Positions 41,893 to 52,400 of a stretch of DNA of 64,000 bases are shown piece after piece. The position numbers and the translations under genes are program-made. The DNA comes from Chthonomonas sp. UBA2362 (GTDB lineage Bacteria > Armatimonadota > Fimbriimonadia > Fimbriimonadales > Fimbriimonadaceae). Numbering within the stretch: position 1 is the first letter of the stretch; every line of letters starts with the position of its first letter. The stretch spans positions 174,794 to 238,793 of the forward strand of contig DDTO01000002.1 in NCBI GenBank assembly GCA_002344135.1. The letters run 5' to 3'. The notes below the pieces were generated by a model. The model saw nothing but the letters and a program-made list of their open reading frames with translations, was not told where the DNA came from and did not search any database.

Positions 41893-44649
41893 CTAGCGTC
41901 CCGGATCGATCCGTTGGGCGACCGCCCGAACCGACGGGATCGGGTCGTTGCGCAGCGACAGGAGGGCGGCCTTGTTCGCCTGGGGGCACCGGCCATCGAG
42001 GGCGAGCAGGGCCTGAATACGGACACCGGGACGCGGGTCGATGAGTTTCGAAGCCGCCTCGGCGAGGGCTTCCGGCGTTCCCACCAGTGCCAGCAGTTCG
42101 ATCGCCAATCGGGCGACCTTTTCGTCTGTGTCGCCGGAAAGCCCCTTGGCGGTGGCGATGGCCCGCTCGGGGGATTTCGCCATCAATCCGATGGCCGCCT
42201 TGCGAATGGGCATCGAAGTCGAGCGCAGCAGGGCGGCGGCGGTTTCGTAGCCTCGGTCGTCGCCGATCTGCTCCAGGGCGACCATGGCATCGAGGGCGAG
42301 AACCCGATCCGGGCTCGCGCATAGGGGAAGGATCGCCAGAACGGCGTCTCGGCTCTGAAGCGATCCTGCCGCTCGCACCGCCAACCGTTGAATGCTCGGA
42401 CGACCGAGCGCTCCGCTGAGGACGGGACCGGCTTCTTTGATCTTTCCGTCGATGCAGATCGCCAAGGCCACGCGCGCCACGTCGTCGTCGGGACTCGCAA
42501 CGCGGACCGCGATCAAGTTCCTTGCGTCCTCGCCTAGTGCTCCGACGACCAGCACGAAGGCTCGCTGCTCGAGCCTGCTCGCGCTGCTGAGATGGGTCTC
42601 GACCATCCATTCGAGGGCAGGCATGCCGATCGCGACGAGTTCGGCAATGGCGGCCTGAACGTCGTCGACGGCGGTGCCAACCCCCCAGCGGGTCGCTCGT
42701 CGGTAGAGCTCGTCGAGTTCGTCGTTCGGGGGTTTTTGCTTCGAACCGGGCGTGGGCAAGGCAGGCTGGGTCGCTCCGGCAGACCCAGCCCCGTTGGCCG
42801 TGGGGACGTCGGCCACGTCGTAGGCGACGCCCATACCCGCTCGCACGGCCCCGCTCGCGTCTTCGAGGCCTTCTCGATAGCGGTCCTGGCCGGAGAGGTC
42901 GACGAAAACACCCAGAGAGACCGTCCCGCGCGCCATGTTTCCGCGACCGGGGGGCCCTTGGTAGCGGTCCTCGCCGGCGGCGTCGATGAAGATCCCGAGC
43001 CCGTTGGCGTTTCCGATCCCCGGGTTGCTGTCGCGGGCCGTATAGATGTCGCTGCCCGAACGGTCGAGAAGCAGGGCGACGCCGTAGTCGTGGCCGATGG
43101 CATGCGAGGCGCCGAACTTCGTCACATAGGCGTCGTCCCCGGCGAGGTCGAAGAGGTACGCGCCGCAGAGATGCATTGCGCTCGCCTGGACGTAATGATA
43201 GCCGGTGTAGGTGTCATGCCCATTGGCATCGTATAGCGTTCCAACGCCAAACCAGTACGAAGCGGCTTGGGCATAGGTCTCGGCGAGGTAGAAGTCATCG
43301 CCGCCGAGATCGGTGAGAAGGCCAGTCCCGCCCGCGATGCCGCCTGTATCGAGCCGGTACCCATCGCCGAAGCCCTGTGCGTTGGAGTAGTACACGTCCT
43401 TGAACAGCGGCGAATTGAGCACGAGACCGCCGGCTCGGTAAACGTCCGACCCCTCGCGATCGATGAGCCAGCCGAACCCGCCGGTGCGAGCCGCGCCCTG
43501 GCCCATGAAATCGAGGGTGTATCGGTCGTCGCCTTTCGAGTCGATCATCATTCCGATGCCGAAGAGCCCGAAACCTTGCGAAAGGGCGGTCGCAGAGTAG
43601 ACATCGTTTCCTCCCTCTTTAGCGAAGAGACCGACCCCGGCGAGCCCTGCGCCGAGGCACATCGACTTGCCGCGCACGACGTCGTGGCCACCGACATCAC
43701 GGGCGATGCCGATGCCGAGCAGCCCACATCCGAGTGAGGCATCGGAGATCGTGTAGGTGTCGTCACCGCCGAGGTCGAGGAGAACTCCCACACCATCGAC
43801 GCCCGCTCCCATTCGCCCGGAGTAGCGGTCGTCGCCGCCGAGGTCGACCACGATGTCCGCTCCTCCGGAATGAACATCGGGTCCGGCTCCGCCGATCGAT
43901 ACTCTCACGCCGGAGAGAGTGATCGCGACGACGCCAGTCAGGCTCACCCGAGTTTGGCGAAGCGCGGCCGCCGCCCGTTCCACTGCAGCGGCGAGATCGA
44001 CGGCGGCGGCTCGAATCCGCCAAAGCTCGACCTTGTCGACGAGACCGAGTATCTCGCTTTGCTCGACGGGCTCGTTTTGTGTGAAGTCGAACTTGATGGA
44101 CGGCTCCTCGGTCGCCCACGAGGGAAGGCTCTCGACGAGGCGCCGTCGTTCCGCTTCGCCGAGGTTCTTCGTGGCGATTCGGAGCTGGTTCTGGGCGTCG
44201 ACCACCGCCATCACGAGGTTGACGATCGGCACTTGAAGGGGGCCGGGCAGTTCGGCGGGAGGGGCCGGGGCCGGCATCGTAATGGTCGGCAACGCGCTCG
44301 GCCACTTGTCGCCGAGCCCCTTTTGCAAGGCGACGGCAAGCAGGCGCGAGGTCGGTCCGGTGTTCGCCTCGGCGTGGAGATCCATCAGCGCATCAGCGGC
44401 ATCGAGCGGACGATCGAGGCACAGATCGATCAGGGGCGTTCGATAGGGGACCTGGAAGACCTTCCGCTCGTAATGCAGGTCTTCGACCGTGAGATTGGCG
44501 AGAAAGAGTGTGTCACCGACTCCCTGTCGCTCGGCAGCGGAGAGGCGGCCCGAGTCCTGCCCGCAAGCAGCGGCCGTCCAGAGCGCCGCGGTCAAGATGG
44601 CGGCAGTTCGCCCTCCTCGCTTCGGAGCGTGCGTTCGATCGATTCCCAT
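41893..44649 (-). CDS. GGDD-repeat lipoprotein with C-terminal HEAT repeats
   Basis: 918 residues. The N-terminus (MGIDRTHAPKRG, hydrophobic stretch, then AAACGQ) is a lipoprotein signal. Residues about 262-600 contain roughly a dozen tandem units of the type D.GGDD.Y......G.G..GIG...D, with D/N-rich turns that resemble calcium-binding beta-solenoids (RTX-like), though the spacing differs. Residues about 650-918 form HEAT/PBS-type repeats. It overlaps the ApgM-like gene by 58 nt and is followed 5 nt later by the DUF255-like gene. Surface assembly or scaffolding is inferred; no enzyme motif is seen. Confidence 0.78.
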   Translation of the reverse strand: MGIDRTHAPKRGGRTAAILTAALWTAAACGQDSGRLSAAERQGVGDTLFLANLTVEDLHYERKVFQVPYRTPLIDLCLDRPLDAADALMDLHAEANTGPTSRLLAVALQKGLGDKWPSALPTITMPAPAPPAELPGPLQVPIVNLVMAVVDAQNQLRIATKNLGEAERRRLVESLPSWATEEPSIKFDFTQNEPVEQSEILGLVDKVELWRIRAAAVDLAAAVERAAAALRQTRVSLTGVVAITLSGVRVSIGGAGPDVHSGGADIVVDLGGDDRYSGRMGAGVDGVGVLLDLGGDDTYTISDASLGCGLLGIGIARDVGGHDVVRGKSMCLGAGLAGVGLFAKEGGNDVYSATALSQGFGLFGIGMMIDSKGDDRYTLDFMGQGAARTGGFGWLIDREGSDVYRAGGLVLNSPLFKDVYYSNAQGFGDGYRLDTGGIAGGTGLLTDLGGDDFYLAETYAQAASYWFGVGTLYDANGHDTYTGYHYVQASAMHLCGAYLFDLAGDDAYVTKFGASHAIGHDYGVALLLDRSGSDIYTARDSNPGIGNANGLGIFIDAAGEDRYQGPPGRGNMARGTVSLGVFVDLSGQDRYREGLEDASGAVRAGMGVAYDVADVPTANGAGSAGATQPALPTPGSKQKPPNDELDELYRRATRWGVGTAVDDVQAAIAELVAIGMPALEWMVETHLSSASRLEQRAFVLVVGALGEDARNLIAVRVASPDDDVARVALAICIDGKIKEAGPVLSGALGRPSIQRLAVRAAGSLQSRDAVLAILPLCASPDRVLALDAMVALEQIGDDRGYETAAALLRSTSMPIRKAAIGLMAKSPERAIATAKGLSGDTDEKVARLAIELLALVGTPEALAEAASKLIDPRPGVRIQALLALDGRCPQANKAALLSLRNDPIPSVRAVAQRIDPGR

Positions 44650-45746
44650 AGGTCGTGCACCGGCAGGCGCTCCTCGAGCGCGCGTTCGTCAAATGGAACT
44701 ACGTTCGAAACTACCGCATTCGAGTCGAACAGTGCCCCGATCCCTCGCGGGGATGCGGTAGGGCTGGCGGAGGGCCGCGGCTCGAAGCCGGGAGCGAAGA
44801 CGGCGATGCGAGCCTGTTCGGTCGCCGCCTCTTCCATGAGCGGGCCGAGGAACTCTTCGTCGAATCGGGCAAGGACCCACGCCGCTTCATCGAGCCGCCC
44901 CTCTTCGCGAAGTCGGCCGGGTGCGTCCAGCACGACGATCGAGACAGGTCCGCGTAAGACCGACCCGAGCTTGCCGAACTGAATGTTGATTCCGTGGCCG
45001 ATGAGGTCCTGACCCAAGTGTCGACACCCGGCCAGGCGGCTCAATCCGGCCAGGCGCAGCGAACCGCTGGCGACCTCGATCGGAGCTCCGATCCGCAAGG
45101 AGAGGCTCCCCAATCGGTCGGGCCACCCCGCGCCCCACGGCCACAGCAGGTTCAGTGGGGGCAACCCTTCGTCTTCTCTGCGTATGTTGAGCTCTAAAGG
45201 TGTGAGGAGGTTGATCGAGTCGTCGATCAAGCGGCGCAGGATCGCCTCTCCTTCGCCGGTCGGGAGGTGAGCCGAAAGAGGCTCCCCAAGCAGGCGTTCG
45301 GGCGGGTCGAGGAAGAGTTCGGTCGAACCGCCGAGCCATATCGCGCCGTGCTGATCTCCGCGGCCCTCGACGAGGCTCAGCGCTGACGTCTCCAGACGCC
45401 TGGCTTCAGCGAGGGCTTCCCGGACGTTCGACTCCGGAGCTGGACCGATACGCGCGACACCTCCATAGGGGCTCCACGATAGAAGTTCCAGGGCTAGGCA
45501 CACGGCGTCATCGGGCAGGGAACCGCCGAAGGCTGCGACGACCAGCGGCCCCTGAGCCAAGCGAACCTCGCGCGGATCGAATCCGAGAAATGCGGCTTCC
45601 GGGGTTGGCGAGCGTGGTACCGGCCGCAGGGCGAAGAGGTCCGCCCGCTCGACCAATGCTCGCAGGTTCGGCAACCCCGCTCCAAGCACCGATGCGTCGA
45701 CCTCCGATGCCAGCAGTTTTGGGAGAACGATGATCAGGCGCCGCAC
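44592..45746 (-). CDS. ApgM-like protein (alkaline-phosphatase superfamily), catalytic residues lost
   Basis: 384 residues from the GTG at 45746 (VRRLIIVLPKLL). The central segment ELNIRREDEGLPPLNLLWPWGAGWPD and the phrase AAFLGFDPREV match archaeal-type cofactor-independent phosphoglycerate mutase (ApgM). The usual first metal motif (GDGM) reads LPKLL and the nucleophile serine region (ANLSxLGYDP) reads PEAAFLGFDP, so both nucleophile and metal ligands are lost. It is probably not a mutase. It is the first gene of the operon with the GGDD lipoprotein, DUF255-like and HD genes; the start was chosen because CACAAT lies 6 nt before it. Confidence 0.72.
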   Translation of the reverse strand: MRRLIIVLPKLLASEVDASVLGAGLPNLRALVERADLFALRPVPRSPTPEAAFLGFDPREVRLAQGPLVVAAFGGSLPDDAVCLALELLSWSPYGGVARIGPAPESNVREALAEARRLETSALSLVEGRGDQHGAIWLGGSTELFLDPPERLLGEPLSAHLPTGEGEAILRRLIDDSINLLTPLELNIRREDEGLPPLNLLWPWGAGWPDRLGSLSLRIGAPIEVASGSLRLAGLSRLAGCRHLGQDLIGHGINIQFGKLGSVLRGPVSIVVLDAPGRLREEGRLDEAAWVLARFDEEFLGPLMEEAATEQARIAVFAPGFEPRPSASPTASPRGIGALFDSNAVVSNVVPFDERALEERLPVHDLWESIERTLRSEEGELPPS

Positions 45747-45752
45747 GGTTCG

Positions 45753-45758
45753 ATTGTG
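45753..45758 (-). promoter_or_regulatory. -10 box of the ApgM-like operon, leaderless arrangement
   Basis: CACAAT lies exactly 6 nt before the GTG start at 45746. Confidence 0.45.
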
Positions 45759-45791
45759 GCGCGCCGTTGGTCGCCCGGCGCGCCTCCTCGA

Positions 45792-45860
45792 GGTAGCCGG
45801 GGCATGGTTCGTGCCCCCGGTGGGCCGTCTTTCCGCGGCAAGAGCCATCCGCGGGCTACC
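45792..45860. repeat. 69-nt GGTAGCC inverted-repeat element, copy A
   Basis: Begins GGTAGCCGGGGCATGGTTCG and ends CCATCCGCGGGCTACC, so its two ends form an imperfect inverted repeat of about 24 nt. It has the same length as copy B and about 80% identity by eye. It lies between the ApgM-like start and the metalloprotease stop, where there is no gene. Confidence 0.8.
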
Positions 45861-45871
45861 AGAGAGGAGAA

Positions 45872-45940
45872 GGTAGCCGGGGGATGGTTCGTACCCCCGG
45901 TGCGTTGTCTTCCCGCCGCACGAACCATCGTCGGGCTACC
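45872..45940. repeat. 69-nt GGTAGCC inverted-repeat element, copy B
   Basis: Direct repeat of copy A, 11 nt further on. Begins GGTAGCCGGGGGATGGTTCG and ends CCATCGTCGGGCTACC. The terminal inverted repeat is again about 24 nt. A third, decayed copy is at 1604-1668. Confidence 0.8.
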
Positions 45941-45958
45941 GTTGCGTCATCCCAATCG

Positions 45959-48900
45959 CTAGCCGCCGCCGAGCAGCTGCTGGAGCGGACTCATGCCGCC
46001 GCCGCCGCTCGGGGCGCCCACGACCGGACGGGCTTCGAGTGCTCGCTGGATCCGCATGGCGCAATCCTCGTAATGGACCTGGGTGTACTTATCAATGGCC
46101 TTCTTTCGCTTCTGGGTGTCGAGGGATGCCTTGAGCGAGCGCAACTCGCGCCAGGCGAGCATCTTCGCATCGTCGGGCGCGCCGTCACCGGTGTTGATGA
46201 CCATCGCGATCATGCGGTCGACGTGGGCCCGCTGCAATCTGCGGCGGAGCGCGGAAACATTCTTGCTGCTCGTGAGCTCCGCCCAGACCGTTTTGCGCAC
46301 GTCGTCGAAGAGATCGACGAGTCGCAGCGGGTTCGACCCCGGCGAGGCCTTGAACTCGTTGTTCACCACCCTAGACAGCACGTCCGGCCGGAAGATCGTT
46401 CTCAACGCCGAACCCTGGATCGAAGCGAACTGGTCGAGGACCGGGAACGAATTCGAGCCGCCGAGGATTGCTTGCAACAAGTCGGCGTCCGGATTCGCGG
46501 TGAACCGCTGGTAATACTCCTTCGGATAGTTGAAGGCCTGCTCGCTGAAGATGTAGGTGTTCAGCAGGTCGAGAGCCCGCTTCTGGTCGGCGAACGACGC
46601 TGCGGCAATCGGCGGCTTTTGCCCCGGGTCCCCCTTGAAGTTGTTGTTCAAGTGCATTGCGCCGATGTATCTCGTGCACTGCGACGCCGCACGCGCGATC
46701 ATCGAGAAGAGCATGTTGAAATCGCGCGTGAAGGTCCAGAAGCTTTCGCCGTGCTTCGGGAGGCGCTGGCCGAGGTTCATGCCCATATACCGGGAGACCT
46801 CCATGGTCTTCGCCCAATAGTCGAGCGGGTTCGCGGCGAGGTCGAACCGGGTGATCCGGGGATCGATGCTGTCCGCCGTTTCGTCGGATTGGTAGGCGTT
46901 CCCGCTCGCGTTGCACTGGGCAGCGAGCCGCTTCAGGTCGGCCACCTCGTCCTCGGGTTTTCGTGCGCCGGTGTGCATGTAGCCATAGGCGACGGCCCAG
47001 TAATCATAGTCGCCGATGCTTGCGGGCCACCAGTCGACCCCGTTCTTCTTGAGGGCGGCCAGGTTGAATGGCGTGTATTCCATCACGCTGGCGGCGGTCC
47101 CGTGCTTGCGGACGAGGTCGGGGTTGCCCATCTGTGCGAAGGTGAGTTGGGTGCTCGAGATGAAGTTATGGCGTAGCCCGAGGATGTGGCCCATTTCGTG
47201 GCAGACCACGTGGCGAAGAAACGTGTTCATGTACTCGTGCTCGTCCACGTTGCCGAGCCCGCCCAGCATGTCGAGTGCGAGCTTGCCGAACGCCGCTTGC
47301 TCACAGATTTCCTGCTGCAGGCTGCACCGGCGTGGGTCGTGCACATGGCGGGGATCGTTCTTCTTCGGTTCGAAGAAACTGGCGGGATCGACAAAGCCGG
47401 AACGCTCCCGCTCGGTGTACCGGACCATGTTGCCGTCCACCAAGATCGACGCGTTCAGGATTTCGCCGGTGATCGGGTTCACGCGGAACAGGGCGACGGC
47501 GTAGGCGTCGTCGGGCGATAGGACCCAGCGGACGACGTTGTAACGCATGTCGCTGGGGTCCCAATCCGCATCGGCCGGCATCTGGTTGACCACGACTGCG
47601 TTCTTGTAGCCGATCTTTTCGAACGCCTTGTTCCAGAGCAGGACACCTTCCTTGACGGCCTCGCGGTACTCGTGGGGAATGGCGTTGTCGAGCCAGAAGA
47701 CGATCGGCTTCTTCGGTTCACTCATCGCCGCCGACGGGTCCTTCTTCTCCAGCCTCCACCGCAGAATGTTGCGGACGGTGTTATCGAACTTGGTGGGATC
47801 GGAGAAATCGCGGTAATCCGACGTGAAGTAGCCCACGCGGCCATCGAAGCGCCGGGGCATATAGCCGTCCGTCGGCAGCATCGAAAGGTTGTAGTTGACC
47901 TTGAAGAAGAAGTTGCGGGGGTCGGCCATGACGCTCGGGCCCAATAGATCCATGAGCCCGCCTCCGCCTCCGCCGCTCCGGTTGAAGGCGTAGTTGGTCT
48001 GGACGAAGATGTTTTCGGGGAAGGCTTTCATCTGCACGATGAAGGTCTTGTCTCGGTCCTGGCTGAAGCCTCCTCCTCCTCCTGGCAGCGCTGCCAGCGG
48101 ATTCCCGCCACCGGCGACCGCCGCGTTCACTTGGGCGACGTCACCCTTGAAGAGGTCGGAAACGTTGATGAGCAGGCTCTTGCGCTTTTCCTGCTTGGCC
48201 TCGATCTTGAAGGCCTCTAGGTACGCGTCGGAGAAGGATCGATCGAGGGCCACCCCCGTCGGGGTCTTTCCGTCGGCTACGAAGCCGAGATTCGGTCGAA
48301 CGAGAAAGAGGCGATCGTCGATCTTGGAGAACTTCAGAACCAGATCGTTGATCGGGTTGCCCGCCACGACCTGCTGGCTGTTTCCGGTGGCCGCCGTCGC
48401 CTGGAGGAGGAACAGCTTGTCGACTTGGCTCTCCAGGATTTCCATGTAGACCGTGTCTTTGCTCCCCTCTCGCTTGCGATACAGCGTAAAGAGGCCGCTC
48501 AGCTTCTCGTAGTCCTTGACGGTCTCGTCGATGTCCTTTTCCTTCTTGGGTTCTGCCGGGGTCGCCGACCCCTGGTTCGCCTTGAGAGGTCCGCCGGAAG
48601 TGCGCTCCATGGTGCCCTTGGCGTTCGAGGTGGTGCCGGCGCCTTCACCGAGCGGGAAGTTGGTGAGGCTGACGTCGCTCTTTACGGTATCGCCCGTGGC
48701 GAGCTCGACCCATGCCGTCACGTCGCTCGCGAAACGGGGCGAGCCGCCGGCCTCTTCGAACGTCATCTTGATCTTCGCGCAATCGACGTCCTTGGCTTTC
48801 TCGAAGGCGAGCAGTTGGAAGTTCGCGCTGCCGGCCTTCGTGCCCAGCTTGTCGTCGTCCTTGTATTGATACGACCACTTGTCTCCCACCCCCACCGGGT

Positions 48901-49327
48901 TCTTGGAGAAGATGACTGAGGTCGCCGACATGATCCGCACGTTCATTTTCTCGGCGTCGCCGTCTCCCTCGCTCTCGTAGGAGACGAGGGTGCCGTCTGG
49001 CCGCACCGTCACCGTCGAGGGCTTGTTCTCGTCGGGGTCCGGGTCGAGCTTCTCCCCGTTCATCGTGATCTCCTGCGACTCGGTCGCTTGGACGAAGGCG
49101 ATATTGCCGTCCTTGACCTCCTTGACCGTCTTCGACTCGACCTGTTTGATGTTCATCGTGAACTTCTGGCCGCCGGCTTCGATGCCGACCTCCAGGTCGA
49201 GCTGGTACTTGCCGGATTGGCCCGGATCGCCCTTGACGGCGAGGACGACCTTGTTCTGGCCGGCCGGGAGGACGGGGACGAGGGCGATGGCGACGACGAG
49301 AAAGAGGGTTTTGACTAAGGATCGCAT
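45959..49327 (-). CDS. Secreted zinc metalloprotease (DUF5117/DUF4953 type)
   Basis: 1122 residues from the ATG at 49327 (MRSLVKTLFLVVAIALVPVLPAG), a signal peptide. The N-terminal 300 residues are a beta domain; a DUF5117-like segment follows (about 330-560, with two glycine-rich loops), then the zinc-binding motif HEMGHILGLRHNF (about residue 709) with GTAASVMEYTPFN as the Met-turn-like region. The family (M12-like metalloproteases of Bacteroidota and Armatimonadota) is secreted and degrades proteins or peptides. The C-terminus ends in a flexible Gly/Leu tail. GGAG lies 5-8 nt before the ATG. The start 84 nt upstream would spoil the signal peptide. Confidence 0.87.
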   Translation of the reverse strand: MRSLVKTLFLVVAIALVPVLPAGQNKVVLAVKGDPGQSGKYQLDLEVGIEAGGQKFTMNIKQVESKTVKEVKDGNIAFVQATESQEITMNGEKLDPDPDENKPSTVTVRPDGTLVSYESEGDGDAEKMNVRIMSATSVIFSKNPVGVGDKWSYQYKDDDKLGTKAGSANFQLLAFEKAKDVDCAKIKMTFEEAGGSPRFASDVTAWVELATGDTVKSDVSLTNFPLGEGAGTTSNAKGTMERTSGGPLKANQGSATPAEPKKEKDIDETVKDYEKLSGLFTLYRKREGSKDTVYMEILESQVDKLFLLQATAATGNSQQVVAGNPINDLVLKFSKIDDRLFLVRPNLGFVADGKTPTGVALDRSFSDAYLEAFKIEAKQEKRKSLLINVSDLFKGDVAQVNAAVAGGGNPLAALPGGGGGFSQDRDKTFIVQMKAFPENIFVQTNYAFNRSGGGGGGLMDLLGPSVMADPRNFFFKVNYNLSMLPTDGYMPRRFDGRVGYFTSDYRDFSDPTKFDNTVRNILRWRLEKKDPSAAMSEPKKPIVFWLDNAIPHEYREAVKEGVLLWNKAFEKIGYKNAVVVNQMPADADWDPSDMRYNVVRWVLSPDDAYAVALFRVNPITGEILNASILVDGNMVRYTERERSGFVDPASFFEPKKNDPRHVHDPRRCSLQQEICEQAAFGKLALDMLGGLGNVDEHEYMNTFLRHVVCHEMGHILGLRHNFISSTQLTFAQMGNPDLVRKHGTAASVMEYTPFNLAALKKNGVDWWPASIGDYDYWAVAYGYMHTGARKPEDEVADLKRLAAQCNASGNAYQSDETADSIDPRITRFDLAANPLDYWAKTMEVSRYMGMNLGQRLPKHGESFWTFTRDFNMLFSMIARAASQCTRYIGAMHLNNNFKGDPGQKPPIAAASFADQKRALDLLNTYIFSEQAFNYPKEYYQRFTANPDADLLQAILGGSNSFPVLDQFASIQGSALRTIFRPDVLSRVVNNEFKASPGSNPLRLVDLFDDVRKTVWAELTSSKNVSALRRRLQRAHVDRMIAMVINTGDGAPDDAKMLAWRELRSLKASLDTQKRKKAIDKYTQVHYEDCAMRIQRALEARPVVGAPSGGGGMSPLQQLLGGG

Positions 49328-49443
49328 AGTGGCTCCGCGGGCTAAGGATACCGGCTGGCCCGTGTCTCCATCCAGATACGCGCTCGCAAGCCCTCTCGAT
49401 GCGTTCTGCATCGGGTTCTGAGGTCTGCGGAGTATGATCGGCC

Positions 49444-52400
49444 ATGCTGATCGGCTTGGCCTTCCTTCCTCCCCTTAGCGCGAACTTGACGGAGGCGAGC
49501 CAGGGACTGCCGCCGCCGGTGGCCCTCCGGTGCGAGGCCCTCGTCGATCCGATCGCCATTCAAGCCGATAGGCCACGACTGACCTGGGAACTGGCCGACC
49601 GCCGCCGAGGAGCTCGGCAGACGGCGTACCAAGTCCTCATTTCCTCCGATCTGGGCTTGCTTCGGTTGGGGCGCGGCGATTTGTTCGACTCGGGCCGGGT
49701 GGCTTCGGACCGGTCGGTCTGCATGCCGTCCAAGCCCCTTATGCGAGGTCGCCGGGCGTTTTGGGCCGTCCGATATTGGGATCAAGATGGCAGCCCATCG
49801 GCCTGGAGCGAGCCGGCGACGTTTGGCGTAGGACCCGATCCTGCGCATTGGAAGGCTTATTGGATCGAGGACCCGACGCCGGCCACCGAGTACTCGCCGG
49901 CGCGAAATGGATTCCATACCGATTTGACGGGTGATCCAAATGCCGAGAAGTGGGTCCAGATCGACCTCGGCGAAAGGCGCGCGATCGACGGCATTCGTCT
50001 TTGGCCTGCCAGGCCGATCGACTGGGTGCGCGACCAGCCCGGCTTCCTCTTCCCGCTTCGATATCGCATTCTCGTCTCGGACGACGCGGAGATGAAGGAT
50101 GCCCGGGTCGTGGCCGACCGATCGGCGGCCGATGTTCCCAATCCCGGTACCGATTCAGTGTTGGTGCGACTACCTGGCACCGTGTCTTCCCGTTACGTTC
50201 GACTCCTGGTCACACGGCAGGGCGAGCGTGAGCCCGGGGCGTGCGGCTTCTGCCTGGCCGAGTTGGAAATTCTTGCCGGGGATGCCAATGTCGCTCGGAG
50301 CCGACCGGTCACGTCCTCTGGAGTCATCGAGAACGCGAACTGGGCGAGGGCGTACCTCACCGACGGCATCACCGCCTCGCGTCACGCCACCGGCACCGAG
50401 CCACTGCCGGCCCCCACCGTCCGAAAGGAATTCTCGCTGGGGGCAAAGCCCGTCAGAGCGGTCGCTTACGTGGCGTGCCTCGGACTATACGAGCTGCACG
50501 TCAACGGCCGGAATGTGAGCGAATCCCCGCTGACCCCCGAGTGGACCGACTACGATCGGCGGGTGTTGGCCCAAGCCTACGACGTGACCGACCTCCTCGA
50601 CAAAGGAGCGAACACCATCGGCGCGATCCTCGGCGACGGCTGGTATGCCGGGCGACTCGGGATGAGCCAGGGACTCAGCGAGGACAAGCGCCCGAGGGCC
50701 GTCTACGGGCGCAAGCCGAAGGTCAGGATTCTTCTCGATATCGAGATGGCCGACGGGAGCCGCCAAACGGTCGGAACCGACGAGACCTGGCGGACGACCC
50801 TCCAGGGACCTATCCGCTCGGCCGACCTCCTCGACGGCGTCGTGACCGATCTTCGGCTCGACCTACCCGGTTGGGACAAACCCGGGTACGCGGATGGCGG
50901 ATGGTCTTGGGCGAGGGCGGTCGAACCGAAGACGATCATCGAATTCCAGCCGAACGAGCCGATCAGGATCGTCGAGCGATTGCGGGCGATCGCGATGACT
51001 GAGCCCGCGCCCGGGGTCTACGTCTTCGACCTCGGCCAGAACATGCCCGGCTGGTGCCGCCTAAGGGTCGAAGGCGAGAGCGGCGATCGCGTTACGCTCA
51101 CCCATGCCGAAATGCTCGCCGAGGACGGCAAGGTCTACACCGCCAACCTGCGCGGGGCCGACCAGAAAGACGAGTTCGTTCTCACCGCCGGCAAGACCAC
51201 CCTCGAACCGAAGTTCACCTACCACGGATTCCGGTACGTGCAAGTCGAGGGGCTTCGGCACAAGCCGGAGCTGGGCGATCTCGAGGGTGTCGTCTTCTGC
51301 TCGGGAGCCCGCGAGGTCGGGGAGTTCACCTGTTCCGATCCGATGCTCACCCGGCTCTGGCAGAACATCCTCTGGACCCAGCGCGCCAACCTGATGAGCG
51401 TGCCCACCGACTGCCCCCAGCGCGACGAGCGGCTCGGATGGATGGGCGACATTCTCATCTTCGCGCCCACCTCCTGCTACCAGATGGACCTGCAGCCGTT
51501 CTTCCGGAAGTGGCTCGCCGACGTGCGCGACGCCCAAGCCGACGACGGCCGATACCCCGATTTCGCGCCTCATCCCTACGGCCGGAATCGCTCATTCACC
51601 GGTGTGCCCGGCTGGGGAGATGCCGGCGTCTTCGTGCCCTGGGCGGCGTACCAGTTCTACGACGATCCCCGCCTGTTGGCTGACCACTTCGAATCGGCGC
51701 GACGCTGGGTGGACTGGATCAAGTCGAAGAACCCCGACCTGATCTGGCGCAATGCTCGCCACAACGACTACAACGACTGGCTCAACGGCGATACCCTTGT
51801 TCAGGAGGGCTGGCCGAAGACGGGGGCGACGGTCCCCAACGAGGTCTTCGCGACGATGTACTTCGCAGAGTCCACGCGCCTCGTCGCCGAGATGGCCCGC
51901 GTGTTGGGCAAGACCACGGAGGCCGATGCCTACCGTTCGCTCTACGAAAGCATCCGCAAAGCGTTCCAGAAAGCCTTCGTCGGCGCGGACGGCGTGGTCC
52001 GTGGCGACACCCAGGCCGGCTACGCCCTCGCCCTGTCCTTCGATCTGGTGCCCGAGTCGCTTCGCGCTCCGGCGTTCGACCGGATGGTCGCCAACCTCGC
52101 CAGGTACGGCAATCACATGAGCACCGGCTTCCACTCGTCGCACCGAATGATGCTCGAGCTCGCCCGCGGCGTCCGCCTCGATCTCGCCTATCAGTTGGCG
52201 CTCCAAAAGACCTTCCCCAGTTGGGGCTATTCGATCGAGAACGGCGCCACGACGATTTGGGAGCGCTGGGACGGGTATGTGAAGGGTCGAGGCTTCCAAG
52301 ACGCCGGTATGAACTCGTTCAACCACTGGGCATTTGGAGCGGTGGGCGAGTGGATGATGCGAGTCGTCGTCGGGATCGACCGAGACCCGGCGGTTCCCGG

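Noticed and set aside
45792..45940. Possible two-unit CRISPR array
   Set aside because: Only two units, each with internal inverted symmetry and a short 11-nt gap; no spacers and no cas genes.
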